A stretch of 64,000 nucleotides of DNA from Flaccisagitta enflata (GCA_965153355.1 OZ231127.1:14446001-14510000); one strand, 5' to 3'. Counted from the first letter of the stretch, positions 1 to 14,050 are shown. Numbers and translations: made by a program. Notes: a model not told the origin generated them from the letters alone.

Positions 1-183
1 TAGATAGTGTTAAATTGTGTTCTACTAATTGAGTTTTATGATTTGGCACTGTAAAAAGTTATATTTTCCCCAAATTTCCTTTTTTTCTCTTTTTCTCCCC
101 TTAGATTTCCTTCCCCATCTCCAGGCCCTTTGATTTCCCCCCCCCCCACCGGGGGGGGGAAAACTCAAGAATATACAGGCCTG
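1..183 (+). mobile_element. hAT-like MITE, right part (cut by window edge)
   Basis: Nearly identical to the right half of the complete copy at 35673-35999: the same T-rich body, C-run/G-run palindrome and right end CTCAAGAATATACAGGCCTG finishing at 183. The left end lies outside the window. It is non-coding, so it would depend on a transposase supplied elsewhere. Confidence 0.75.
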
Positions 184-675
184 ATGTACAGACTACAGAG
201 GCATGCTAATAAATTGTGGAAAATACTGAGAATACTGTGCCAATACTGCCTATTGGCATATGACACCCATTACCCGTTTTCTTCGTCTAATGATTCCCGA
301 CTTGGAGACTCACCCACAGTCACCCACACGTCTTGTTGGTTGTCTCCCAGCCGGACTGCAACACGCCCACCTCACCTATTGACCTGTTGACCTCTCTCTT
401 TGGCTGGTCACATCATTATCATTTTCAAAAGATGTTTGGTTTTCTTTCTCTTAGCAACGACGGCGTTAAGAAACAAAATGGCTGTAATATTGAACGCAGA
501 TGGCGCTTACATGTGTTCATCGGTTCGGAATACCTCAAGACATATTCAGTGTAAGCATGCAGAAGGCATCATAATTTTATGGGGCGTGTACAGGATAAGT
601 TTTCAAATGCGCAATTTTTTTCTTTCTTCATCTCTCTCTAATTTTCTCGTCTAATTTTCTTGTCCATTTCTTTTT
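184..675. other. Non-repetitive stretch, nothing recognised
   Basis: Short overlapping open frames on the plus strand show no family motif and no convincing splice structure. No gene is called. Confidence 0.5.
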
Positions 676-890
<215 letters not shown>

Positions 891-967
891 CGTATAAATC
901 TTTCCCTGAGTTATCTTACTTTGCGGTTAAGCCATTTCTTCCCATTGCCTCCTTGACCACAAATCCG

Positions 968-1410
<443 letters not shown>

Positions 1411-1920
1411 TATTTGGCTTCTACATCTAATGCCATAAGCATTGACATTGTCATTGCCATTGCTTATTGCCTCTCGTAGCTTCTAGATCTAACACCATGA
1501 GCATCGACATTGTCATTGCCATCTCTAGTTGCCTCACGTAGCTATTACATCTAATGCCATTAGCATTGACATTGTCATTGCCATCTCTAATTGCCTGTTG
1601 TAGCTTCTAGATCTAATGCCATTAGCATTGACATTGTCATTGCAATTGCAGATTGCCTCTCGTAGCTTTTACATCTAATGCCTTTTGTATTGACATTGTC
1701 ATTGCCATATCTTATTGCCTCTCGTAGCTTCTACATCTAATGATGTTAGTATTGACATTGTCATTGCCATCTCTAATTGCCTCTCGTAGCTTCTACATCT
1801 AATGCCATTAGCATTGACATTGTCATTGTCATCTCTAATTGCCTCTTGTAGCTTCTACATCTAATGCCATTAGCATTGACATTGTCATTGTCATCGCCAA
1901 TTGCCTATCGTGACTTTCTA
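1411..1920. repeat. 62-bp tandem repeat, about 8 copies
   Basis: The phrase CTAATGCC recurs at 1427, 1489, 1551, 1613, 1675, 1737, 1799 and 1861, exactly 62 bp apart. Each unit also carries GCATTGACATTGTCATTGCC and TTGCCTCTCGTAGCTTCTA. Units differ by substitutions but not by length. Confidence 0.95.
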
Positions 1921-2275
1921 CCATCGAAGAAGCATTGCCTTTGGAAAAATATTGCTTCTTAACAAGTAAAGCAACAAAAACCAGATTGGACTTAATTCAA
2001 AAAGTTGTTTCAACTATTTCAAGTGGAAGCGAGCCATGGTAGTTATGTAGCTCAAGTAATTTAGGTACAGAACTCTTCCAAAGTAAATGTTCATTTTCAT
2101 ATCTAAACTGAGGTACAACACCTGACCACGAGTGGCTGCTACCGTAGCAACGGTTGCTACCGTTGCTACCGTTACTATATACCCCCACAATGACAGCAAA
2201 TGTTTCCATCAGAATGATACAGAATGACCAAAGACAATGTTTTTCTTTGTGTATTAAGGCAGTGCGGTTTTTCTT

Positions 2276-2768
2276 CCTTTCCGCCGCTGCGTCGCCGCCT
2301 CACCGCCGCTTTGTCGCCGCCTCACCGCCGCTTTGTCGCCGCCTCACCGCCGCTTTGTCGCCGCCTCTCCGCCGCCTCACCGCCGCTTCGTCGCCGCCTC
2401 ACCGCCGCTGCGTCGCCGCCTCACCGCCGCTTCGTCGCCGCCTCACCGCCGCTTCGTCGCCGCCTCACCGCCGCTTCGTCGCCGCCGCTTCGTCGCCGCC
2501 TCACCGCCGCTTCGTCGCCGCCTCACCGCCGCTGCCTCACCGCCGCTGCGTCGCCGCCTCACCGCCGCTTCGTCTCCACCAATTCGCCGCTGCGTCGCCG
2601 CCTCACCGCCGCTTCGTCGCCGCCTCACCGCCGCTGCGTCGCCACCTCACCGCCGCTGCGTCGCCGCCTCACCGCCGCTTCGTCTCCACCGAGTCGCCGC
2701 TGCGTCGCCGCCTCACCGCCGCTTCGTCGCCGCCTCACCGCCGTTGCGTCGCCACCGAGTCGCCGCCA
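2276..2768. repeat. 22-bp GC-rich minisatellite, about 22 copies
   Basis: The unit CGCCGCCTCACCGCCGCTTC plus GT is repeated with one- and two-base variants and a few partial units. Because 22 is not a multiple of 3, all three plus frames stay open and read the same 22-residue Pro/Arg-rich peptide cycle. The long open frames are therefore probably not coding. Confidence 0.92.
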
Positions 2769-2962
2769 GAAAGTGGGTTTCTTCTTCCGAATTTGAACTT
2801 TCGAGGGCGAAGAGCGAGATCACTGCATCACAACCTCCATAAGACCATAAATCGCCGCATCGACACTTGCTTGCCTTTGCTGCAAGCATGCCGATTGCGC
2901 TTCTCAGTAGCAAACCTGATCAAGATAAAGTTTCCCGGTCTGTGGAGCTCTTGGTCGCAAAG

Positions 2963-3118
2963 TTTTTAGTCGCGGATACGCGACTCTACACGTGGCCGTG
3001 TCAGTTGGTCCGTCTTTCCTTCCATCGGTCCGTCCATTGGTCGGTCCGAAACAAATTTGAATTGCGAGCGGTGATCGCGTTACTGCCCCTGCCCCATTGT
3101 TTGCGACAGGGGTTCTTG
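2963..3118 (+). mobile_element. GTCY-hairpin element (Helitron-like), 3'-truncated
   Basis: Starts with TTTTTAGTCGCG-GATA-CGCGACT (hairpin at 2968-2985), followed by CTCTACA, a short GGTCC/GTCC tract and the core phrase TTACTGCCCCTGCCC. The CGGCCTTGTT end is missing. Confidence 0.75.
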
Positions 3119-3990
3119 TGAATGATGATTCTGAATGATTTATTTCGAATAATAGTCACAAACGAAAGGCAACTTCCGCACCTGCGGACCGTCGAGCATT
3201 GCCTCTGCGTCGTGAGACGCTGCATGCACATCACGGCTCACAGATGCCCACTTAAGGATTGGCACCAGTGAGCTGTTGATCACGGCTCGATGGCGAAGCG
3301 ACGCAACGGTCTTAGCTTTGGTGCCGAAAAAGCGTGAAAATGATCGTTGGAAATTTAACTGTTCCTTGATATTTGCTCACATTTTCAAAAAGAACCATGA
3401 AAAGTTAACTTTTTGGGGCAGGACAGTTGTTCAGATGTAGCTTACTGCGTTCACGCATTCAGCATGCATGATCAATTGTTTCTTTCAACGGACATGGTTT
3501 AGATTTCTATGCTGTATACGTTTATGATATATCAAGATGAATAGAGCAATCAAAGCGAGACAGGCGTCATTTAAGATAAAGGCAAGATTGTCTCAGCTTC
3601 CATATGAGCATCATAAGGATTTATCTTTAAATACGAAAGTACAGCCATGTAAATGTTTAACAATACATACATGGACATTGAATAACGGTTCAGCGATTTC
3701 ACAATGTTCCATTTTCTCCTGTCTTTATTTTCTCTCCCCACATTATCTCTTTTTGCCTTCTGCGTTAAAAAGCGATGTTCTGCTTTGAGAGGCCGACAGT
3801 AAAAATACATAAAGACGAAAAAGTATCGTTCCCGAAAGGCAAAGTCTCTGTCAGCCACTCAATGAGTCTGACGCAACCGCAAATTGCCACTTGTTCTGTC
3901 TCAGTGTCTGTGATTCATAACCCTCGGCTCTGTAGATCTCTGTCTCTCCTCTATGTTGTGACATCAAATGTCCGTTTGTCCTGTCTTTCA
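3119..3990. other. No gene recognised
   Basis: About 870 bp of mostly unique sequence with short frames on both strands. None has a family motif or paired splice sites. Confidence 0.45.
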
Positions 3991-3997
3991 TTCTTGC

Positions 3998-4070
3998 AGT
4001 TCTTCTTTCTTTCTTTCGTTTTTCCTTTTTTCTTTTCTATCTTTTTTCCTTTTTCCTTTCTTTCTTTCTT

Positions 4071-4163
<93 letters not shown>

Positions 4164-4249
4164 TTTCTTAGTTTCTTTCATAGTTCTTTCTTAGTTTCTT
4201 TGTTTCTTTGTTTCTTTGTTCCTTTCTTTTTTTTCTTTCTGTCTTTATT

Positions 4250-4317
<68 letters not shown>

Positions 4318-4320
4318 TGT
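3998..4320. repeat. (TTTC)n / (TATC)n compound microsatellite
   Basis: TTTC tracts enclose a pure TATC block at about 4073-4123. A second TTTC block runs at about 4245-4318. Confidence 0.95.
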
Positions 4321-4349
4321 TTTTTTGTTGTGGATCGCCAGATCCACTT

Positions 4350-5800
4350 AGTCCTGGGAAAGTTTTTCTTTCTTTTTTTTTTTTTATTTTGCGTGCTCAC
4401 CTTTTCTTTTTCTTCTATCTTCTTCATTCTGTTTTTTTTTTTCTTCTTTATTCTGTATTTTTTTTCATCTCAAGATTGTGTGCTCACCTTAGTCTTTTGT
4501 TTTGTTTTTTTTTCTCTCAAGATGTCTCCATATATACCTTAGTCTTTTGTTTGTGTCAGTCTTTTTTTTTATTATTTTGCGTGCTCACCTTTTCCTTTTC
4601 TTCTATCTTCTTTATTCTGTAATTGTTTTTTTCATCTCAAGATTGTGTGCTCACCTTAGTCTTTTGTTTTTGTTATTTTTTTCTCTCAAGATGTCTCCAT
4701 GTATCTTAGTCTTTTGTTTGTGTAAGTCTTTTTTATCATATTTGTCACCTTTTCTTTTCTTTTCTTCTTTATTCTGTAATTTTTTTTTCATCTCAAGATT
4801 GTGTGCTCACCTTAGTCTTTTGTTTTTGTTATTTTTTTCTCTCAAGATGTCTCCATGTATACCTTAGTCTTTTGTTTGTGTAAGTCTTTTTTTATTATTT
4901 TGCGTGCTCACCTTTTCATTTTCTTCTTTCTTCTTTATTCTGTATTTTTTTTATCTCAAGATTGTGTGCTCACCTTAGTCTTTTGTTTTTGTTATTTTTT
5001 TCTCTCAAGATGTCTCCATATATTCCTTAGTCTTTTGTTTGTGTTAGTCTTTTTTTTATTATTTTGCGTGCTCACCTTTTTGTTTTCTTCTTTCTTCTTT
5101 ATTCTGTATTTTTTTTTCATCTCATGATTATGTGCTCACCTTAGTCTTTTGTTTTGTTTTTTTTTCTCTCAAGATGTCTCCATATATACCTTAGTCTTTT
5201 GTTTGTGTCAGTCTTTTTCTTTATTATTTTGCGTGCTCACCTTTTCCTTTTCTTCTATCTTCTTTATTCTGTATTTTTTTTTTCATCTCAAGATTGTGTG
5301 CTCACCTTAGTCTTTTGTTTTTGTTATTCTTTTCTCTCAAGATGTCTCCATGTATACCTTAGTCTTTTGTTTGTGTTAGTCTTTTTTTATTATTTTGCGT
5401 GCTCACCTTTTCATTTTCTTCTTTCTTCTTTATTCAGTATTTCTTTTTTCATCTCAAGATTGTGTGCTCACCTTAGTCTTTTGTTTTTGTTATTTTTTTC
5501 TCTCAAGATGTCTCCATATATCTCTTTGTAAATCTTTTGTTTTTACATTCTCAACTTTTTTCTCCCATCTATCATAGTCGATGAGTTTTTTTCATCCCAA
5601 GAATGTGCCTACACCTTAGTCTTTCGTTTGTGTTTTTTTTTTCTAGATATCTCCACATATCTCTTTGTAAATCCTTTGTTCCTTGCATCCTCACCACTTA
5701 TCATATTCTGTTTTTTTTTTATCTGAAGAATATCCTCTCCTTAGTCTTTTATTTAAGTTAGTTTTTTTTTTTTGTCACCAGATGTCTCAAAATCTTTCTC
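4350..5800. repeat. ~165-bp T-rich tandem repeat, 7-8 copies
   Basis: The landmark CAAGATGTCTCCA recurs with GATG at 4521, 4690, 4846, 5009, 5173, 5341 and 5508 (spacing 156-169 bp). Each unit holds two different TGTGCTCACC/GCGTGCTCACC and CTTAGTCTTTTGTTTG phrases. Copies after 5530 are more diverged, and length differences lie in the T-runs. Confidence 0.92.
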
Positions 5801-5885
5801 AATTTGCCTTTTGTTTTCTTCCCACTAATTGAATTTTTTTCAACTAAAAATGTGTCCTCACCTTTGCTAGAGAGAAAGGGATAGA

Positions 5886-6388
<503 letters not shown>

Positions 6389-6539
6389 GAGGAACAACAT
6401 TTTCAGCTATCAAATAGCACAATGCTTGATATGTTCACTAATTTTCGCAATTCACTTATAGTTGGGGTTTTTTTTTTTCATTTATTTTCTATATTTAAAT
6501 TTGTTATATTTAAATGAATATTGTGATTACAGTTAAAAG

Positions 6540-6810
6540 ATATAGAAAATTAAAAAAAAAAAAGAGAAGAAAGATGAAAAGTGCAAAATAAAAATGAAAT
6601 ATAAAAAATAAAAAATAAAAAGGGAAACTAAAAAAGTGAAAAACAAAAAATAAAGAGTAGAAAGTGAAAAGTAAAATGAAAAATAGAAGGTGAAAAGCGA
6701 AAAAAAAGTGCAAAATAAAAAGTGAAAAATGAAATATGAAAAATGAAAAATGAAAAATGAAAAATGAAAAATGAAAAATGAAAAATGAAAAATGAAAAAT
6801 GGAAATAAAA
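6540..6810. repeat. A-rich 7-bp (GAAAAAT)n array
   Basis: Starts as degenerate A-rich motifs and becomes a regular 7-bp GAAAAAT repeat near 6725-6800. Confidence 0.85.
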
Positions 6811-6869
6811 AGAATCAAATTAAACATCGCGATCCACAGTATTGGCGACAGCCACTGGTTTCGGTTTTT

Positions 6870-7515
<646 letters not shown>

Positions 7516-8094
7516 CTCTCATTTTTTCCTGCTTCGTATATGAAGTGGAGACGGAGCCGATGAAAAAGTGCGTTAGCAACGACTCCTGAGACCAGAAGGG
7601 CGACCTTAAGGGCTGTGGGGGGAATTGAACGCCACACTTCGATGGAAATGGGGGGGGGGAAGCGAAGGAGAAGATATGATGAAGCGGTAACAGCGATCAT
7701 CCTTACCCCCGTTAACACCCCTTGCACCATTCACCCATATCCTTCCCTCACCCTCTCAGATTGGATATCCGATTTGCAGTTGTCAGGGTGAAGAGGAACT
7801 TGTCTGACTATGGCAAGAATGGGTAGCGCGATCATGTATCACCCTGATCTTATTCTTTTTAGATTTGGAATTACAATGATCTACGATCGTTTCTTTCCTT
7901 TTCTCCAGAATTTTCGTTTATGACCTCATGAACGGCCATATCGCTCATTTCTTCATTGAGTTTTTAGGGCTGGATTGATTTTTAAGCTGCTACGTCATTC
8001 TTTCATATAGCGCAGCCATTCCTTCCTTTGGTCGTGATTGAATATGTTACGTCAGTCCTTCGTTCACTTATTTGCAAACATAGAAGTGCTATAT
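7516..8094. other. Mostly unique sequence; possible minus-strand exon near 7535-7730
   Basis: On the minus strand, 7730-7535 reads as a non-repetitive, partly hydrophobic frame, with acceptor-like CCCCCCACAG inside. No domain is recognised, so I do not call a gene. Nothing is recognised in 7740-8090. Confidence 0.25.
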
Positions 8095-8340
8095 CTAAGT
8101 GCGCTTACGCACCTCAATAACCGCTCTTGTTTGTCCGTTGGTCCGTTGGTCAGTCGGTTGGTCCGTCACGCAAATGTTTGACAATCCACACAACACACCA
8201 ATTGGCCTACATGGCATTGACGATATTTGAGGGCGTTGTTCTCATCCTTAACTACCAATTTCAATCGGCGTATTTTTAGATACGTCCTAGCTCCTCTATG
8301 ACCTGTCCGTTTGTTTGTTGGTTGGTCAGTTGGTCACACA
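8095..8340 (+). mobile_element. GTCY-hairpin element, subfamily B, plus a second fragment
   Basis: Hairpin AGTGCGC-TTA-CGCACCT at 8098-8114, then GTCCGTTGGTCCGTTGGTCA, CACGCAAATGTTTGACAATC and the B-type end ATTGGCCTACATGGC near 8220. A second 5' fragment (TTTTTAGATACG, GTTGGTTGGTCAG, CACACAAAC) follows at about 8273-8345. Confidence 0.7.
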
Positions 8341-8439
8341 AACATCCAACTCCCAAAATCTGAGGTTCTGTCAACAGAAAAGCAGTCAGCCTCTTAATTC
8401 TTTCGTACATTTGATCATTCTTTCAATCATTCAAGCATT

Positions 8440-8570
8440 AGTTTATCCATTCATTCATTCATTTGTTCATTTATTAGTTCATTCATTCGTTCATTCATTA
8501 GTTCATTCATTCATTCATTCATTCATTCATTCATTCATTCATTCATTCATTCATTCATTCATTCATTCAA
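8440..8570. repeat. (ATTC)n microsatellite
   Basis: ATTC units with a few variants, becoming pure after about 8505. Confidence 0.95.
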
Positions 8571-9168
8571 AGAATCGTTTATTCATAAGAAACGTTCTTA
8601 AAATGAAAAAAAGGGTTATCAAGAAAAAAAGAATATTTTTCCGTTTTATTTTCGGTTTTCTCAAATCTCGATAAGCATAAGCTGTAACATGGGATTTTTC
8701 ATAAACGAAAATTCCGCTTCCAAACGAAAAATCCATTGTAATTCGCACTCGATTCAGGGTGGTATTCTGCCTTTGGATACAGCCGCGGTTGGGCGGGAAC
8801 GATGATTGTTTTGATTCTTGCTTGAGGAAGCAGTGATTCAGACTTATTTTGATTCGAAGTAAAATCCTATTTGTTTTCACATATCACAAATGTGACGCAC
8901 GTAACAAAGAGCAAATACAGTTACTTAAAGTGTACAGCAATATGAACGTATGGAAATGTTTTTCTTTAATTAGCGCGAACGATCTAATATGTAGAGACAA
9001 ATGAAAGAAGCTTTCCATGGCAGTCATGCCAGGTTAGCGAACCCCACTCTAATCTCCCACAGTTAATTTGCTTTTGATTAAGTTTGTTCAGACCGTTTCT
9101 CGTAATGATGTGATCAGAATGTACTCTATGGTTAATATTCTCCATCATCTCTCTCTTTCGTTATGTAC

Positions 9169-9170
<2 letters not shown>
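8571..9170. other. No gene recognised
   Basis: Unique-looking AT-rich sequence. The frame at 8880-8563 (minus) has no motif and overlaps the edge of the ATTC tract. Confidence 0.45.

Positions 9171-9171
<1 letters not shown>

Positions 9172-9226
<55 letters not shown>
9172..9226. repeat. (GA)n microsatellite
   Basis: About 54 bp of pure GA. Confidence 0.95.
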
Positions 9227-9228
<2 letters not shown>

Positions 9229-9299
9229 GTTGATGTGGTTCCCATTTCGTGGAATTATCATATCATTCGTTCTGCGCGACTGGGACTGAGATTGAGGAC

Positions 9300-9742
9300 G
9301 GGAAACTGAGAGCAAACGAATGGAGAGCAAATCACACTGAGAGCAAAGAGGACTGAGAGCAAAATGGATTGAGATCAAAGAGGACTGAGAGCAAAGCAAA
9401 CTAAAAGCAAAGAGGACTAAGAACAAAGAGGACTGAGAGAAAAGAGGACTGAAACCAAAGAGGACTGAAACCAAAGAGGACAGAGCAAAGATGACTGAGA
9501 TCAAATAAGAATGAGAGCAAGTCGGACTGAGAACATATGGAACAAGCCCAAGAGGGCAACAGTCGCGTGCGTCTGGAAATGGCAAACACAGGAGCAAAAA
9601 CATGTAATGTGTTAAAAATGTTGAAAAATATCAAAAAATGTTAAAAAAAGGTAAACTTAAAAAATGTTAAAAATGTAAAAACAATGTTAAAAAATGTTAG
9701 AAAATATCAAAAAATGTTAAAAACGTTCTAAAGTTAACAATG
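9300..9742. repeat. GAGGACTGAGAGCAAA minisatellite, then AAAAATGTTAAA array
   Basis: 9325-9520 is a degenerate 15-17 bp tandem repeat of AGAGGACTGAGAGCAAA. 9600-9735 is a degenerate AAAATGTTAAAA repeat. Confidence 0.85.
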
Positions 9743-9815
9743 TTGCCGACGGACGGACGGAAGGACGGACAGACCGAAAGAACAAGGTGTAGAGTCGCGT
9801 GCACGCGACTAAAAA
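9743..9815 (-). mobile_element. GTCY-hairpin element, terminal fragment
   Basis: Holds the GGAC tetranucleotide tract, AAGGTGTAGAG and the perfect hairpin AGTCGCG-TGCA-CGCGACT at 9793-9810, followed by AAAAAT. The core is missing; the AAAATGTTAAAA array occupies its place. Confidence 0.8.
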
Positions 9816-10555
9816 TCATGAGATGAACGATGAACGATTAACGGCAAAGAGCCTTTCTTTTTTTATTTTCGAGACGAACCAAAACTCAGCAGTCTTCTTG
9901 ATATCATGAGATCATTGTTTAGGTCAAGTGAGACATCAGGTACTGGTGCTAGACTCTAGGTCAATGACGTGGATATCTTGGTCTGAAACAAGGCAAAAAA
10001 AAAAAAAAAAAGCCGAGCTTCTCATGTGGCGAGTTGACATAGTAGCGATGAAATCTAATTCTGTGACTGAAAAACCTGGGATCGGGTATCAACCTAAAGC
10101 TAAGTTATTCTGAAGAGTGAATTTTAACGAATTTTGGTACATAATGAAGTTCCCTGTCCTTGACTAGGTCTAGGATGGCAAACTAGTTGTTTGAACTTAC
10201 TAAAGACCCTGACCCTTGGGCGTGCATATTGGTTAAGCCCCTTTGAGACGATCTTTACCTGCTGGTAGGACGCATTTCTTAATAATGTTTTCTTGGTGCC
10301 TAAATTCATTTGAAACTAAACGTTCAATCAACCAGTACTAACATCTAACTAGCGCAGCTTCTAGAGCATGAGCAAAGTTCTCTTTTTTCCTCTATATAAA
10401 GGATATTCGTTATCATCAATGACAGGAAGAGGTTCCTTACTCGGATTTTTTGTCGGGGATCATTATTGCACAAGAATGATAAAACATGGAAATCACGGTC
10501 TCAATGGGTTTTCAGCGGCAGGTTTTTTGAATACATCAAGAGGATGAATGCGAAA
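9816..10555. other. No gene recognised
   Basis: Unique sequence with short frames only and no domain motifs. Confidence 0.45.
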
Positions 10556-10717
10556 AAAAGGAACAATAACAACAACGACAAAGATGATAATGGCGATGAT
10601 GACGATGACGATGATGAAGAGGAAAATTAGGATGAAAATGAAGATGAAGATGGAGATAAACATGAAGATGAGTTGATTATGATCAGGATGATGAAGATGA
10701 TTTGCCCTCTGGTCTCT

Positions 10718-10776
<59 letters not shown>

Positions 10777-10885
10777 CCCCCTTTGCCTTACCGACGCCAT
10801 TTGCAAACCGCGCCCTACTCGTAAAGTTGTAATGCTCTTCTTGCTCTTCTTGCTCTTCTTGCTCTTCTTGCTCTTCTTCGATATT
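10556..10885. repeat. GAT-rich tract, (CT)n, and 9-bp CTCTTCTTG repeat
   Basis: GATGAT-type triplets at 10590-10690, (CT)n at 10719-10770, and five copies of CTCTTCTTG at 10830-10874. On the minus strand the 9-bp repeat reads Glu-Glu-Gln inside an otherwise non-repetitive frame (10960-10780), so a small acidic exon is possible but unproven. Confidence 0.8.
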
Positions 10886-11480
10886 TGACGTGTTTCCTTT
10901 TTTCGCTTCGAGATGACCTCTCAACCTTCCCTCGTAGTTGACGATCGCTTCAGTTGTGATCACTGAACAGGTCGGAACACGCAAGCGCACGCGCACGCGC
11001 ACGCGCACGCGCATGCGCAAACATTTACACGGATGGGGTTGGGTGGTATTTGGGATTTATGAGGTGCGATCACTGAACAATTTCCGACACGTACGTGTAT
11101 TCGCACACATCCAAACGGTTGGAGTGGGGAAATTGTGAAGGTTTGTTCACGAAACAAGTCAGGACACATGCGCAAAATGCCGCGCGCTGGGGGGGGGGGG
11201 GAAGTGAGTGTGAATACGACGGGAAACGCGAGCATGCTTGAATGAACGAGTGTGTAGTCACAACAAGCAGTGAAAAAGTGCGTGGGGCAAGGGGTACGGG
11301 GAAGGTGAGGCCCAGATGTGGGAGTAAGGCAGGTCGCTGGGTTTCTGGTGAATGCTGGTGAATACAGGTGTGTAAAATGTAAATGAGAGAGGCGTAATTG
11401 CTTAGTGAAACTTGCGCACAAATATTTATGCTAAGTTGAAGGTGCGCGCTCATCAACAGCTTGTTTGGTCGTAGGTTAGA
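10886..11480. other. Mixed unique sequence with a (CGCGCA)n patch
   Basis: A GCACGC hexamer repeat lies at about 10983-11020 and a short G-run at 11190. Frames on the minus strand show no recognisable domain. Confidence 0.4.
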
Positions 11481-11484
11481 CAAA

Positions 11485-11816
<332 letters not shown>

Positions 11817-12145
11817 ATCATCGAGTAAAAATCATAAAGCTACAAGCACTTTTTTATAAAAAAAAAGAAGGAAAAAAAAAGATGAACCTTACTCTTACGC
11901 ATTTTTTTTTCTCTTGTTGTCAGCTACGCGGAGGGCGACGATGAAGATGACGAAAAATTGAAGAGATGACGGAGATGTGGAAGAAGATGGCGGAGGTGGA
12001 GTCGGTTTGCGTCCCCAAAGCACCCGTCGAGAGATTTGGGGTTTGGAGGATCACCAAAGTTCAAAAAAATGAAGCTTAGAGGAATTTGCGCAACAAACTC
12101 ATCATTATGACGAGGTAGGAAGGGAAGGAAGGGAAGTTGAAGGAG
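11817..12145. other. No gene recognised
   Basis: Includes an A-run at 11859-11880 and purine-rich DNA. The minus-strand frame here lacks a domain and continues into microsatellite. Confidence 0.4.
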
Positions 12146-12146
12146 A

Positions 12147-12148
<2 letters not shown>

Positions 12149-12203
<55 letters not shown>

Positions 12204-12251
12204 ACACACACACACAGAGACAGACAGAGAGCAGTGTGACACACACACACA

Positions 12252-12340
<89 letters not shown>

Positions 12341-12380
12341 CGTGCGTGCGTGCGTGCATGCGTGCGTGTGTGTGTGTTTC
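12149..12380. repeat. (GA)n-(CA)n-(GT)n compound microsatellite
   Basis: GA, then CA, then GT. The CA and GT blocks form an inverted pair around CACAGTGTG (12241-12265), able to fold into a hairpin. Confidence 0.95.
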
Positions 12381-12681
12381 GTGAGAATTAAGGTGCTCAA
12401 GCGGTTTTTTCGCGCATCAAAATTCCCTCTTGCGTTAAGAATTTCCTCTTTTTCAAGAATGGCGCTCTCAGCTGGATGATGAGGAGGAAGGGTGCCTAAA
12501 TCTTTGAATAAGAAAAATTTTCAACTAACTGATGACGCATAGATAAATTGTAGACGTTGCTAAGGCTTCAGTTACTGGCTCAATGCAAGATAAGCTTTGG
12601 GGTATACACTCCAGCTTTTGATAGATTGTTTTATTTTCAATGATGGATGAAGTTGTATTAAAAAGAGAGAAAATGTAAGAG
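12381..12681. other. No gene recognised
   Basis: Unique sequence with short frames only. Confidence 0.4.
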
Positions 12682-12911
12682 AACAAGGCCGGATACACGG
12701 CCAATACCAATCACAGACGGGTGGGCAGGGGCGGAAACGCTGGTTTTTCCACTTTTCCACTCGTGCTCACCAACGGACGGACGGACGGACGGACAGACGG
12801 ACGGACGGACGGGCGGACAGACGGACGGACGGACGGACGGACGGACGGACGGACGGACGGACGGACGGACGGACAAAGCCTCTTATAGAGTCGCTTGTCC
12901 GCGACTAAAAA
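12682..12911 (-). mobile_element. GTCY-hairpin element with expanded (GGAC)n
   Basis: AACAAGGCCGGATACACGGC starts the copy at 12682. The core phrase GGGTGGGCAGGGGCGGAAA follows, then about 100 bp of GGAC repeats (12772-12874), AAAGCCTCTTATAGAG and the terminal hairpin with one mismatched arm (12889-12906), then AAAAAA. It shows the microsatellite is an internal part of the element. Confidence 0.9.
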
Positions 12912-13245
12912 AGAATCGTCTTTAAAACACGGGTATCTCAGACTAGTAAATGCTGTCAGCTTTTTATAAACTTGACTATCATTTAACAGTATTCGGAAAA
13001 GAGAATCGTTAAGGGAATCATATGCTTTCTTCTTCATATTTTTTGTTGAAGATGTCAGTATTTCATAACATTACAATTTCGTACCTTCAGCCCGCCAGTG
13101 CAATTCAAAATTGCAAAACAAAATCAAATGGCCAGACTTAATCAATATATGACTACTATGCTACAAAAAGGGTAGGGCATGCCGAATGATTGCAGGTTCA
13201 TATTCATTGTGAGTTAAAGATGCACTTCAAACAGAGAATGACAGT
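12912..13245. other. No gene recognised
   Basis: Short unique sequence between the element and the 32-bp satellite. No coding signal. Confidence 0.45.
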
Positions 13246-13249
13246 AGTT

Positions 13250-14050
13250 AGCGCGGGCAATACGTAGTGTGGCAATACTTTACAACAGTGGGGCAATAGT
13301 GTGGCAATACTTTACAACAGTGTGGCAATACTTTACAACAGTATGGCAATAGTATGGCAATACTTTACAACAGTGTGGCAATAGTGCGGAAATACTTTAC
13401 AAAAGTGTGGCAATAGTAGGGCAACACTTTACAACAGTGTGGCAATAGTGTGGCAATACTTTACAACAGTGTGGCAATAGTGTGGAAATACTTTACAACA
13501 GTGTGGCAATAGTGTTGCAATACTTTACAACAGTGTGGCAATAGTGTGGCAATACTTTACAACAGTGTGGCAATACTTTATAACTGTGTGGCAATAGTGC
13601 GGCAATACTTTACAACAGTGTGGCAATAGTGTGGCAATACTTTACAACAGTGTGGCAATAGTGTGGCAGTACTTTACAACAGTGTGGCAATATTGTGGCA
13701 ATACTTTACAACAGTGTGGCAATATTGTGGAAATACTTTACAACAGTGTGGCAATAGTGTGGCAATACTTTACAACAGTGTGCCAATAGTGTGGCGATAC
13801 TTTACAACAGTGTGGCAATAGTGTGGCAATACTTTACAACGGTGTGGCAATAGTGTGAAAATACTTTACAACAGTGTGGCAATAGTGCTAATACTTTACA
13901 ACAGTGTGGCAATAGTGTGACAATACTTTACAACAGTGTGGCAATAGTGTGGTAATACTTTACAACAGTGTGGCAATACTTTACAACAGTGTGGCAATAG
14001 TGTGGCAATACTTTACAACAGTGTGGCAATAATGTGGCAATACTTTGCAA
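13250..14050. repeat. 32-bp tandem repeat, about 24 copies
   Basis: The unit GTGTGGCAATAGTGTGGCAA plus TACTTTACAACA is repeated. The unit itself contains a GTGTGGCAATA duplication, and some copies are shortened by one half-unit (for example near 13300 and 13570). It lies about 170 bp downstream of the EGF-Ig-XKR-like gene stop. Confidence 0.95.

Noticed and set aside
1411-1920. CRISPR-like array
   Set aside because: Direct tandem units without distinct spacers, in a eukaryotic context. The same holds for the 32-bp array at 13250-14050.
2154-2969. 271-residue Pro/Arg/Ala-rich frame
   Set aside because: It is the 22-bp minisatellite; all three frames give the same peptide cycle because 22 is not divisible by 3.
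10493-11020. 175-residue minus-strand frame
   Set aside because: Mostly GAT/GA/CT repeat translation; only a short middle part is non-repetitive and no domain is seen.
12682-12911. (GGAC)n as an ordinary independent microsatellite
   Set aside because: It sits at the same internal place as GTCY tracts in other copies of the hairpin element.
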